Shown here piece by piece: positions 43,741 through 54,731 of a stretch of DNA of 64,000 nt. Positions within the stretch are counted from its first letter, which is position 1; every line of letters starts with the position of its first letter. Source of the stretch: Thermothielavioides terrestris NRRL 8126 (lineage: Eukaryota; Ascomycota; Sordariomycetes; Sordariales; Chaetomiaceae). The translations under genes were made by a program, and so were the position numbers. The stretch is taken from contig NC_016458.1 of assembly GCF_000226115.1 (NCBI RefSeq), positions 2,542,001 to 2,606,000 of the forward strand. The letters are read 5' to 3'. Below the pieces are notes generated by a model. The model had not been told where the DNA came from. It made no database searches and saw only the letters and a program-made list of their open reading frames with translations.

Positions 43741-46318
43741 ATGCCAGATTTCAAGCTCTCAGCCCAGCTAAAGGGCCATGACGGCGATGTAAGTGTTCTT
43801 GGCGCACAGCATGGCAAGGTGCAAGGTGCCAGCGCTGATCCAGTGTCCGCGCAGGTCCGCGCAGTGTGCTTCCCCGTGGCGAACACAATTCTCTCCTCGT
43901 CGCGCGATCAAACAGTCCGGCTCTGGCGCAAAACGGCTGACAAGCCCCCGGCCTTTGATGCGACAATAACCAGCCAGGGCCACGGCTACATCAACTCCCT
44001 CACATACCTCCGCCCTTCTGCGACTTGGCCCCACGGCCTCATTCTCTCCGCCGGCCAGGAGACCATCATCGAAGCGAAGCAACCAACCCACACCGCGACC
44101 GACAACGCTGACCGTCTCCTCGTTGGTCACAACCACAATGTCTGCGCACTCGCCGTGTCGCCCCGCGGGACATATGTTGTGTCCGGCGGCTGGGATGGGA
44201 AGGCGCTCGTTTGGAGCGTCGAGAAATGGCAGGTGACCTCGCAGCTTGTACACCAGGGAGAGGTCAGGAGCGTCTGGGCCGTCCTCGCCTACGACGAGCA
44301 CACGATAATCACAGGTAGCGCCGACACCCATATTCGCATCTTTGACCTCCGCCAAGTCCGCCATGATAATGAGGTGGAGCCACGACGCACTCTCAGCACC
44401 AACTCTGTGGTGCGGGCGTTGTGTAAGCTCCCTAGCGGCCTCAAAGGGCACCCGAGCGGGGCCGATTTTGCAAGCGCTGGTAACGATGGCATTATCCAGC
44501 TCTGGAAGATGAATGGCACACAGGTCGGTGCGCTGCAGGGCCATGATAGCTTCATCTACTCTCTTGCTTGTCTGCCCTCCAGCGAGATTGTCAGCGCAGG
44601 GGAGGACCGGACAGTGCGCATTTGGAGGGGTTCGGAGTGCATCCAGACGATAACACACCCTGCTATTTCTGTGTGGTCCGTGGCCGTGTGCCCCGAAAAC
44701 GGAGATATCGTTTCCGGCGCCAGCGACAACGTGGTGCGCGTCTTCACTCGGAATGCCGACCGAACGGCGTCCCCTGAGACGCTGTCAGCGTTCGAGGAGT
44801 CAGTTCGAGAGTCTGCAATCCCGCAACAGCAGCTCGGCCAGACCATCAACAAGGAGCGGTTGAACCCTAAATCCTGGCTTCTCAACAATGCGGGCAAGAA
44901 GGACGGGCAAGTGACGACGGTCCTGGAAGACGACGGCACTATCGGGGCCTATCAATGGTCACTGGGTATGTTGGCAGACACCCGTAACGTCCCTAACGTG
45001 TGCATATGCTGACTTGCGTCGCCCAGGTGAGCAGCGGTGGGTGCACGTCGGAACGGTGGTCGACTCGAGCGGAAGCAGTGGGCGAAAAGTCCAGTACAAC
45101 GGCAAGGAATACGACTACGTCTTCGATGTCGACATCGAAGAGGGCAAGCCGCCCCTCAAGCTGCCATACAATCTTTCTCAGAATCCCTACGAGGCGGCAA
45201 CGAAGTTCCTTGGAGATAACGAGTTGCCAATATCCTACATTGACGAGGTCGCAAAATTCATCATCAAGAACACGCAGGGCGCGAGCATCGGCCAGAGCAC
45301 GGAGGCCCCTTCTGCAGACCCCTACGGCACTGACTCGCGGTACACTCCCGATCAAGCGGCGCAGCCGAAAAAGTACCTACCGCACACAGATTACCTCTCG
45401 CTAACCCAAGCCAAGTGGGAGCCCGTTCTGAAGAAGCTTAAGAGCCTCAACGAGAAGCACATCATGGCTGGAAACAAGCATATTGCCCTAAACCCCGACA
45501 GTCTAAGCCGCCTCGAAACAGTCCTACAGGCAACGATGGGCACAGCGAGCCAGAAGACGGGGGCTCCCCCGGCACTTCTCGAGGTCCAGCGTAGCGTGTA
45601 CTCGCTCATTACGCAGTGGCCCTACGGCGACCGGCTCCCTGCGCTCGACGCCCTTCGTTGCTTCGTTGCGCTGCCGGGCTCAGCGACGCTCAATGACACC
45701 AAGTTCGGCAGCGTGGTGGATGTCGCCCTGAAGGGCGCCCTCGACACAGAGGACCCCGTGTATCCCAGCGACGAGCCCCTGGCCGAGTTCATCAAGAAGT
45801 TCGACGCCTCGAAACCTAGCGCGAACAACCTCATGATGGCCCTCCGCACCGTCACCAATCTCTTCGCAACCGCCGAAGGTCGCGCCGTCGTCGCCGCGGA
45901 AGCCCCCGCCGTGATCAGCCTGCTGGCCCGCATCGCGGGCGTCGAAGGCGACCCCATCGGCGTGGACAACAACAACCTGCAGATAGCCCTTACGTCGGCG
46001 GCCTTCAACTTCGCCTGCCTCGCGTTCAACCAGAAGCAGCAGCAGCAGCCGACCGCCGCCGCCGCCGCCGCCATTGACCTCGAGCAGCTCATGCTTCTGT
46101 GCCAGGTCGCCGAGGCCGTCGTCCGCCGCCAGAGCGAGCCGGAGGTGCTCTTCCGCGCGCTCATGACGCTGGGCATGGTGCTGGTTACCGGCGCCGAGGC
46201 GCGGGAGCTCGCCCGCACGCTGGAACTGGGCGACCCGGTCGGCGAGGCGGCGAAAAAGGCCGGCGAGGCGAGGATCAAGGCCGTTGCGCAGGAGTGTTTG
46301 GCGCTTTTGAGGGGGTGA
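43741..46318 (+). CDS. doa1: Doa1/Ufd3/PLAA-like ubiquitin-binding Cdc48 adaptor
   Basis: Exons 43741-43788, 43855-44965 and 45027-46318 give 816 residues. The 66-bp first intron is open in frame; removing it gives LKGHDGDVRAVCFP, the first WD40 blade. Blades continue with SSSRDQTVRLWRK, VVSGGWDGKALVWS, ITGSADTHIRIFDLRQ, FASAGNDGIIQLWKM and VSAGEDRTVRIWRG to about residue 300. From 386 the PFU domain reads GEQRWVHVGTVV, EYDYVFDVDIEEGKPPLKLPYN and NPYEAATKFL. The PUL armadillo domain fills 540-815. Doa1 brings ubiquitin chains to Cdc48/p97 and keeps the free ubiquitin pool. All three domains are complete. Confidence 0.95.
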
Positions 46319-47599
46319 GAGGGATTCCTAATTGAGGGGGTGGTGCTGATGGACTGGAAAGGGGGTGGGATGTGACGTGGTAGATGAGACATGAGCATTA
46401 TGTCTTGCGAAGATACATACGTTCGCACGATCACTGCTGGCGTATTCTTTCCCCAGCAGCGCTGAAGCACGTAGCTAACCTCACTGGACGAGTTCCAAGA
46501 TACGCAACACGTCCTAACATAAGCCCGCGGTAGACGTCATCTTCGACCAGCATGCATACATCTGCCACCGGCAACTTGCTTACTATCCCCTGCATAAGCG
46601 TAAGATCGCTTACATCCCGGGTCCCTCCCTTCCGTGAACAATGCAGTAACATTCCCGAGGGAAAATGTTGGCAGAGAACTCCTGCTCGGCCACAGTTAAT
46701 GACGCCGGCGTAGAGTGAACATCCGTCAGGCTGGCCCCTGTCGCGAACCTTCTGACTACTAACCCTCGCCGTGCAAGAAAAGGGAGCATGGTAGAGGAGG
46801 CTGGCCTCTGCCGGACTTCGCGAACCAACCAACCAGGACAGAACCTTAAGCCCGGTTGGTGTTCATGATACGATGATCATGTGCCCATGCAAGCGCTGGA
46901 GAGCAGCAAAGAAGACGAATCCCCGTTTCCAGACGCCGGTCAAACAGCAAGCCAAACAAACACCCCTACCACCTCCGCCGGCGGCTGATGATACGCGGCG
47001 GGAGTGGTGGAGCCCCGGTTCTCCCGGTTCGGCCGGGCGAAACTGCGGGAGCCAGGGGACTGCGCTATGGAAAAGGGATGAATGAGGGAAATCGGCGCGT
47101 TGTGAAGCGGAGGGTTGAAGATGGGTTATGGACCAGGCGTTCGGACAAGTCTGGACAGATGCTGCGCCGGGATGTTCTTGTGGCAGGTACCGAAAATGCT
47201 TCGATATCGAGTCAGCTGCACGGGTAGATCACCGCTCCACGACCTCAGAACATGTAAGAGACAGGTCCTTGAGCATCACCACCGCCTAACTCGAGCAGAT
47301 GGTGGTGATCATCTCGCATCCAAGTGTCGATCCCCTAGTCCGTTGACAGGGCAACAGATACCGCGCTGGGAAGGATCAGCGCCAGGTCCTCAAAGTGGCC
47401 TCCTGAGCCCACAACGTAAAAGAACAAGGAAATCAAGGAGAAGAGCTCTCGCCCGGATATACCCAACCGGTCAAACCCGACACTAACCCATGAACGCCAG
47501 CCCAGAGATGCCAAATGTACAGACAGTCACGACCAAACACGGCCGCCCATCGAACACCCTACATAACCTCCCCGCTCTCCGCTGCAACGGCACCGTTCA
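46319..47599. other. 1.3-kb intergenic region between convergent genes
   Basis: 3' flanks of doa1 and the BIM1-like gene. No gene is recognised. Confidence 0.5.
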
Positions 47600-48457
47600 T
47601 CATAACAATGCCAGCAGCCCGCCCAGAAGCAGCGGCAGGTACCCCAGCCAGGTCAGCGCCCAGCCGTCCAGCGCGAGGGCGCGCACGGCAGCGCTGATGG
47701 TGCCGTTGCCCTGGCCGATCGGTTTGGTGGTGATGGTGTAGAGGTCGGCGAAGCCGATGTCGGTGCTGTTGAAGCAGTTCGTCTCGTTGACCTCGGGGAT
47801 GCGCGGGTCGCCGGGCTCGACAAACGTGATGTCGACGCACTGCATGCAGCGTAGCCTTCTCGTTAGCCTCTTTAATCTCGGGGAAGCAGGCTTCCAGCCT
47901 TGGTGGTAGTAGTGGAGGGCAGTTGCAGAACGCACCGAGTACAGCGCCGCGCCGTGGACGGCCAGCTCGACGAGTTGGATGGTGGCGTTGTCGCCCACAT
48001 TGACGGACGCGTTGACGGGCAGCGGGACCTGCGGCAGGCAGACAGTGCCCGGGTAGGGCTGCTTGCTGGGGCCGAGGATCTGGAAGGGGGGCACCATCGG
48101 GTTGCTCATGTTTGGAGGCTCAGTGCCAAACCCGAGATTGACGTAGATGAAGGCCGTCGCGTGGCCCTGGAACCAGCCTGGCTGGAAAGCGACGGCGCCG
48201 CCCTTTGTTGACCAGTACGTCCTGTTCGTTGTTGTGCCGATGCCACCGCCTGGCGAGGAGCGTTAACCAAGCACTGAGGAGCGGGAGGGAAGGGGGGGCG
48301 CAAGCAGTGCGCACTCACATGGATACATCCATTGCATGCCGTAGGGGAAGGTTGCGTTCGTTATCAGGTTGTCACCTCTCCAACCGGGGTATGTGATGAT
48401 GGTGTGTGCGGACGCCAGCGCCGCGCAGGCGACAGCGAGAAGTGTTGATGAGAGCAT
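47600..48457 (-). CDS. BIM1-like (LPMO-like, X325-type) GPI-anchored copper protein
   Basis: Exons 48457-48319, 48249-47936 and 47839-47600 on the minus strand give 230 residues. The signal peptide MLSSTLLAVACAALASA leaves His18 as the mature N-terminus (HTIITYPGWRG), the histidine-brace position. Then come FPYGMQWMYPCGGIGTTTNR, TYWSTKGGAVAFQPGWFQGH, IYVNLGFGTEPPNMS, and CVDITFVEPGDPRIPEVNETNC. The C-terminus ends in a hydrophobic tail (WLGYLPLLLGGLLALL) after a small-residue segment, a GPI-type signal. The 96-bp second intron is open; splicing joins ALYS to CVDITF. BIM1-type proteins keep the LPMO fold but bind copper, in Cryptococcus for copper uptake, and lack polysaccharide oxidase activity. 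Several N-glycosylation sites are present. Confidence 0.88.
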
Positions 48458-50459
48458 CGTGGGCTTTCGGTGTGTGTGTAACTGGAGTATTGCCGGAACG
48501 GCGAAGTCTCCCAATCCCCAAAGTTTCGCCGTCACTCCCAAAGGTGGCTTCCTGTGGGAAAACCTGCCGCTCTCCTCTCCACTCCAGAACCGGGAGTTCC
48601 CCGAGTCGCCGCTCTGGTCGACCTTTGAGTCGGGCGTGTGCGGTCTGTAAATGGCAGCAGGCTTGAGTCTTACCAAGCCCCCCAAACACGATGACAGTCG
48701 GGACAAACTCGGACTCGACGTTGAAAGAAGTTATCTGGGCGCAGCTTCAAGGAGTTAAAGCAGCGGAAACCAGGGAACAGGTCTCTGGGCAGCCAAAGGG
48801 CAATATCAGGTTGCGCATCGAGCACCGACAGCCACTCCCTTCCCCCCTCCAGCCGCCCGCCCTGGCTCGTCACCTCGCCGGAAGCTGCACGTCCACCACC
48901 CCCGCGCACACGACGTCGACAGGAACCGTGGGCCGGCCATGTGCATGCCGAAGGGGTGTCCACCCGCCCAATCTGTGATCAGGGCGGCTTTTCGGCAGCA
49001 GGTGCTTTCGAGCAGCTCGGCCACTCAGAGGAGGGCAAACCGGTTGCACAGCTGCAAGCCCGTGCATGCCGACCCTCCCGCCCCCTGTCGCCTGGAGGTT
49101 GCTGTGGCCAATGGCCGGCCGCATCTGGCCGCTTGGCTGCGGGCGAGTCGCTCTGCTGGGGCGATTGCAGGTCAATCACATCGCGAAAACCCCTCTTGTC
49201 AGTCGAGCAATCACCAATTGTCCAACCAATCGACGGCCTCGCCGCCTGGTTGTTGGGCAGCACAAGCACTGGCTTCAATGAAGCCAGTGTCACCTTAAGG
49301 CCGTTGAAACCATGCCGTTTCCTCGTCTCGCCTTATTCCTCACCCCGCTGGAGAATCGTCGGACGGACAAAGAAACCAGTGGCAAGTGGCATCTGCGGAA
49401 CCCGCAGTCGCCAGCGCGGCGGTGCACAAAGCGCAAAAACCCGGAGGCATGGCGAAGGCGCGGTGATGCAGCGCAGGTTTGTGTCCAGGCCGCATCCGGT
49501 CGTCCAACCCTGTCGCACGGTTAAGCGCCGACTGCCCAATGCGGGAGCCAATGATGTGCCGTAGCCAACGAATCCCTGTCCCGGCGGCCCGACATGCGAA
49601 GATCGTTCTGATCTCTCGGCTGCTGCCGTCGAACGACGCCGTTTTGTCCGTTCCTCCCACAAACCTCCATCCGGTGGGGGCAAGTGCTTGCAGCAGCGAG
49701 TGCAACTCCGCCAGCTCTTTCAGACTGGACGCGTCGTGTTCTCGCTTCTGATATTCGCTCCCGCCGACGAAACAGGAGGTTCTTTGGGCGAGGTTCTTTG
49801 GGCCGACTAATCCGAGTTTGCAGCCCTTCTTACGACAGAAAGCCGAACTCGGCGCTCACTGGGGCAACCTGCCCGAACGATTCTGTCTGTTGACTTGATT
49901 CAGGCGGGCGGGCGACATCGATTTCATGCTTAAAGACGCGACTGGCAAAGGTCTCCGGCTGTAAGCTGGCGGCGTCGCAATCAGGTGAAAGACGAAAGGG
50001 ATGGACAAATTCAGTTCCAACACCACACGGTTACTGACTATGAAACCGTGCAGCTGACATGCCGCACGCATCTCGATGAAGACGTGCTGATGATGGGTTC
50101 TGACGATGGCGTGGACAGAAGGATGGCAATTGGGATCGAACACTGCTAACGAGCGAACAAGCAATCCCACTGAACTCCCCTGGTTGAAAAATGGCAGGCG
50201 GTGGGCATTTCGCCCTATCGGCGGCTTATCGCCGGCTGCCCCACCAAAATTTGGTTCTTGAGTTATACCCTCAATGGTCGCGATTGAACCAGGTGCTGTC
50301 CAATTGCCAACTTGAGCTTTGGCACTCAACGCGCTTCCAACTCGGACCTGTTTTGAATATCTGAAATGATTTACCAGGGCTGACATTCTTTCATTCTTGT
50401 TATTTGCCCCCTCCGTACTCTTGCGTACTTCAATCGCTGCGAGACGGCTCACATCCCTC
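48458..50459. other. 2.0-kb intergenic region
   Basis: Open frames at 49340-49705 (minus) and 49856-50572 (minus) have no recognised pattern and overlap shadow frames. No gene is called. Confidence 0.4.
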
Positions 50460-51283
50460 ATGGCGGGGCACGTCGAGGAGGGATGGAACCAAGTGAAGCG
50501 CAAGGGCGGCCGTCTGCGCAGCGTGCCTGCGCCAGCGAATAACGGCGCTGATTCCACTGTCGACGATGGCATCCGGCCGAATCCGAAACCAGAGCTCTCC
50601 GTCGATGATCTCTGGCGGTATCACGGAAGCGTGGCGAAATCGGAAGAGTGGCAGGTATCCCAGTGGTGGCATACGGTGCGCCAGCTGCTCGAGGAAGCCT
50701 CAAGCCAGCCCAACCGTCCTGTCATCACGCAGGCCGTCTGCTTGGGCCCCGGCCCCTACGAGCCAAGCAACGGTAGCTCCAGGGCGAGGCGCACTGCCCA
50801 CATGCAAACAGCCGCCTTTTGCTTTATTGTTGACCATCTAAGTCGGTCTTCTCTTGCCTACCTCCTGCCCTGGGCCAATGCTGGATTGCTGACATGAGTG
50901 CAGAAACTCGCAGCGGCCGAGAAATAAAATGCGTAGTCCAGGAGCCCCGGTTCACTCAGACGGACAAGGAGTTCTGCGCGAGGCTCGGCTTGCAGGTTGT
51001 AGAGAACCCAGATGCCTTCGCGCTTGTGGACGAAAATACGCTACTGTTCGGCATCCACATGGAACTTGACATCTACAACCAAGCCCTGGCCAGTCTCCCA
51101 GGCATTTACGTCGGCGCTGGTCTGGAGGAGTGGGAGAAGGTCGTCGATCACGACGACGGGGACAGCAAAAGCCCCCTGGCAGCCTTCTCGCGGATGAAAG
51201 CCGCTTACGATCAATATCCCTTCCCTGATTTGGATTACATGTTTTCCAGCACCGTCATGTACTGGAGAAGGGAGCAAACCTGA
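50460..51283 (+). CDS. SRR1-like protein
   Basis: Exons 50460-50841 and 50904-51283 give 253 residues. The intron (50842-50903) joins FIVDHL to KTRSGREIKCVVQEP. The N-terminus is MAGHVEEGWNQVKRKGGR. The domain shows ITQAVCLGPGPYEPS, then AAFCFIVDHL, VVQEPRFTQTDKEFCARLGLQVV, ALVDENTLLFGIHME and YNQALASLPGIYVG. This is the SRR1-like order: glycine-rich strand, helix, DPxFT-like motif, then an LF.PH-type strand, here LFGIHM. SRR1 in plants acts in clock and light signalling and yeast Ber1 in microtubule stability; the biochemical activity is unknown. The C-terminal 50 residues, DLDYMFSSTVMYWRR, are outside the core domain. Confidence 0.78.
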
Positions 51284-52149
51284 GTTAAACTCCAGGTGCA
51301 TCACGACGCTGCGTCTCAAGTGACCTTGCCGCTCCGGGGACGCTGCTGCTGGCTGCTTTGCAAACAGCATCGAAGCGGGCCGCCCAGTCATAGCTTGGGG
51401 ACAGGCCTGTTGCCGTTCATCAGTCACTAGCTGCTGCGCATCTGTAGCCGCAGGAGATATCGAAGTTGAAGGCGTTCTATTGGCGTCACGGAGATGGTCG
51501 TGTACCTCTCTGCACACGGGGCTCGCGCTCGCGTGCCTGGCTATTCCCGACGCGGATGGGAGCTCAACCCGGATGGAAGCGCAACGACGTTTGACTCTGG
51601 CTTCCCGTATCGTGGAACAGCCAGCCTCTTTATGCTGGTTCGGATTGCTGCCGCTCCTCTTCATCATGGTGTGTTCGATTCCTTTGGGGTGTTACGTGGC
51701 CTGGCTACTAGACCCGCCACTACCATGGCCTGCTCCTCTAATGAGATGTCCTCAAGAGGGCCGTTGGTTGATGACCACCACCAGGTTGCTTGTAAGACCA
51801 AGAACATACGACACGTGTTGGCTAGGCAGAGCCGCAAGCCTGCCGATATAACTCAGAGCAGTGTCTGCCTAACGCCGCTGGACTCGATCCCTTGTCCAAG
51901 CAATCCCAGGAGGAAGGTAGGCAGCCAAGCGACGCAGAGGACATTCAATAGCTCCCCGGGCCTTGAGTGGTGCGCCAAGAACGATCTTTTCTCGGCCAAC
52001 CTGCAAGTCCCCAACACCTCGACGGAATACAGGATTACCTTACCTAGCCCCACCCATGCGCGCGACTTCGTTCTCCCTCTTCCTAAAAGCGTTGCCACCA
52101 CGCATTTCACTGCTGCCGCATTGACAGCTACGGGCATCACAAACCACTG
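51284..52149. other. Intergenic
   Basis: Frames open on the plus strand (51480-51851, 51494-52150) lack a protein-like pattern. No gene is called. Confidence 0.4.
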
Positions 52150-52992
52150 ATGGCAACTCCTCCAAACCGATACTTTCCCTGCGCATTTCTGCGCGAGAAA
52201 GGCATTCCATCCCTTGTCTGGTTTGAGGATGCAATCGCTCCATACGGTGTTCCCACCGCAGTTTTCGACCTGTACCTCCTTGTTCCCGATATCGACGAAG
52301 CTGAGCGCGTCCTCGTCGGTAGTGGATGGGTTTATGCCGGACCCAAACCCGAGAAGTCCGTCTGTCACTTCTTGGAGGATGTTGTCTCTTACCGCCGCTT
52401 GAATCCTCCTGCTGCCTTGACGGCCCATATGGAGAAGGATGACTTCAGAGGGCCCCATCCCCCCACAACGACGGTGCTCCTCCCAGCCGCTGGCTGGAAC
52501 GTCGCCGTCGACGAGTTGCGTGGATCTTCTCCCGATAGCTTCGTGCCCCAGCTGGAGCTCCTCCTGGACGCACTGATTGACAGCCTGCTCGATTCGCCTC
52601 CAAGCACAACCCTCCGAATGCACCTGGCTGTCCAAGTCGCTTATTTGTACGGCCACTGTACGACGCTCAAGACTCAAGATTACGCCCAGAATTTGCGGCT
52701 AGACCATCGGCAGTTCCATTATGACGCGCTCTCAAAAGGGGGAATTGGAACGCTCCCCTTCCTCAAGGAACAGCGCCAGATCAGGGACGAGATACGACAG
52801 GGGGTACGGCAACCGCAGCGCAATTCCTGGTACCTCACTCCCGCCAACCTTGAGAAACGTAAGCCAGGGCAGCTGGACACGTCTCGGCTCGAGAATATGA
52901 ACCATCGCCTTGGTCCTGTCTTTTCTCGATTTATGGCATCAGCAAAGGAGGAGACGTCCGACACACAGGACAGGACCGAGGCTGAAGTCTGA
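52150..52992 (+). CDS. Unknown fungal protein, possible nucleotidyltransferase fold
   Basis: A single exon of 280 residues from ATG 52150. The opening FLREKGIPSLVWFEDAIAPYGVPTAVFDLYLLVPDIDEAERVL reads as helix, strand, then a GVPT...FDLYLLVPD motif that resembles the metal-binding strand of minimal nucleotidyltransferases (T..DiDllV); only one clear acidic pair is seen, so this is a guess. The middle has an HMEKDDFRGP loop and LRMHLAVQVAYLYGHC; the C-terminal third is polar. There is no signal peptide or membrane span. Similar unannotated proteins seem to form multi-copy families in Sordariales. It neighbours the Cys-rich pair but on the other strand. Confidence 0.7.
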   Translation: MATPPNRYFPCAFLREKGIPSLVWFEDAIAPYGVPTAVFDLYLLVPDIDEAERVLVGSGWVYAGPKPEKSVCHFLEDVVSYRRLNPPAALTAHMEKDDFRGPHPPTTTVLLPAAGWNVAVDELRGSSPDSFVPQLELLLDALIDSLLDSPPSTTLRMHLAVQVAYLYGHCTTLKTQDYAQNLRLDHRQFHYDALSKGGIGTLPFLKEQRQIRDEIRQGVRQPQRNSWYLTPANLEKRKPGQLDTSRLENMNHRLGPVFSRFMASAKEETSDTQDRTEAEV

Positions 52993-53436
52993 GACTTTGA
53001 ATGTTTGTCTGCCTAAAACGTGCGGGGGTTTCTGCGTGTGTAGGTAGTCTTAGGATCTGGCAAGTTTCAGTGCTCGCTAAGAATGGAGATCAACACAAAG
53101 CCGACTTAGAGTTGCGCGTGAGCATAAGAGTTTCAAGGCCTCAGCATAAATATGCTATCCTGTCCCGTGTCTACCTCAATGACTGAGTAGTCATTGCTGC
53201 TAGGCCTGCGAGATCTTGCAAGACCGATCCAAAGCCCCATCGAGGCATCACCGCATCAAAACTCTCTTCCGCGGGATCACAGCACAGCTAGATCCAGCCG
53301 CAAATGAATAACGCCGCCATTCGCTCCCAATGGTTCAACCTTGCTGATAGACCGGTCCATATTGCCTAAGTAAGCAGGCAGATATCGCCCTCAGTCCCTA
53401 CACCCACACCCCGATCCGTGTCAGCACATCACTATG
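52993..53436. other. Intergenic between convergent genes
   Basis: 3' flank of the 52150 gene and of the first Cys-rich gene. Base composition is less GC-rich than in the left half. Nothing else is seen. Confidence 0.5.
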
Positions 53437-53823
53437 CTACTCAACCACCACACTTGAAGCCGTTCCCCAAGGAACTGAACGATGAACAAAGCAAACATAC
53501 CTCCTGCTCGCATGCCTCCCCCTCACACACCTCGAACAGATCGAATGGGGCTTGTCGGTCCTCCTGTTGCACCAGCACAGACACATGCACTCGAACTCGC
53601 CCCGCCGCGACGATCTGTGCTTGCCCTTGTCCGCCTTCTTGCCCTTGTCCTCGTCCTCGTCCCTGTCCCTGTCTTTGCTATCCTTGTCGTGTTTCTGATG
53701 GTGGTGGTGGCCTTCATCTGAGCCTTGTTTAGCGAATCCGTGGTCTTCGTCTTTGGCCTTGTCCCTGGCTTTGTCTTTGCCCTTGTGGGATGCAGATGCT
53801 GAGGCTGAGGTCTTGGACGCCAT
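53437..53823 (-). CDS. Small Lys/Asp/His-rich protein with Cys cluster (paralogue A)
   Basis: One exon on the minus strand of 128 residues from ATG 53823. Residues 1-75 are low-complexity Lys, Asp, Arg and His (GHHHHQKHDKDSKDRDRDED). Then comes a compact Cys region: CMCLCWCNRR, SICSRC, GRH and RRYVC, with Cys at 79, 81, 83, 85, 96, 99 and 111. A TATAAAA (53995-54001, minus) lies about 175 bp upstream. It is clearly related to the protein at 54732-55076, which has the same Cys spacing. No known domain is recognised. The Cys/His content suggests zinc or copper binding, which is inference. That the Cys spacing and charge are kept in two copies argues the frame is real. Confidence 0.65.
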   Translation of the reverse strand: MASKTSASASASHKGKDKARDKAKDEDHGFAKQGSDEGHHHHQKHDKDSKDRDRDEDEDKGKKADKGKHRSSRRGEFECMCLCWCNRRTDKPHSICSRCVRGRHASRRYVCFVHRSVPWGTASSVVVE

Positions 53824-54731
53824 TATCCTTGCCTGTCTCGAGTTGCCACGATCCTCGGCTGGCTCGGGTGGCTCACGGCGTGGTGTCAGTGGTTCGCGAT
53901 ATGGAGCAGCGTTATGGCGGGTGTGTGTGCGGATCGGGGAACGGGGTGCTGTCAGTGAACGGTGTGTGCTGCGTAAGAACGAGTCTGCTCTGGCTTTTAT
54001 AGAATATACCTATGCTTGACGGAAATCTCGCGGGTCAACCGCATGGCTCAGGCACTTTCCCAAATGCCACGTTCCTGCGTAACGCCCCTTCGGCGCCACC
54101 TTGGTCATGGGGGGCTCACATCTTTGAACACATCGATGCGTGGACAGGCTTGGAAAGCCGGTGCGTAACACAGGCTTCGTCCATGATATAGAAACTTGAG
54201 GGTCTCGACAACGCAAAGAAAGGGGAAAGAACGATAAGAATACTCCAACGTGTCGACGGTTGGACACGTCTTGAAGGAACTGGTGCCACTGATCATTCGG
54301 GGAGATGAAGAAGAGGATTCGTAATAACTCAACGCTTGAATTTGAGCCTTCGCTTCTGCTAGTTTGCTCTTGAATGCCTTCTCTAAGCGCTCCAGCGGTA
54401 AATAGTCTAGCTGTGCCTGCACAGCTCTGCCAGAAAATCCCATCCAAATCTTCTAACCGGCCCCTCAAGGGTATCAATATTGGAATTCCCAACCACGCCC
54501 GCGTGCAATCAAAACAACGCCATCTTGCTTCCTAATATCACTCCGATATCACCCAGCCTTTCTCGTCAAAGAACTCTCGCGCGAGAAGACCATAGTCTTC
54601 TACAACAGCACAAAACTGCGTCCATCAGGGGTATCCTGGAGCATCACTCCGTTTCCAACTCGTCCACAGAAGCCAAGGAAAGCGCTTGAAACCAAACTTC
54701 AACAATGATGCCTGCACCTTCTTGTCAGCGG
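53824..54731. other. Region between the two Cys-rich paralogues
   Basis: It holds the promoter of paralogue A and a minus-strand frame 54105-54443 (112 codons, opening MGFSGRAVQAQLDYLPLERL, amphipathic helix-like) that may be a gene or relic. It is not called, because no family, splice partner or promoter supports it. Confidence 0.35.
53995..54001 (-). promoter_or_regulatory. TATA box of paralogue A
   Basis: TATAAAA on the minus strand, about 175 bp before the ATG at 53823. The second paralogue has a similar element at a similar distance. Confidence 0.45.
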
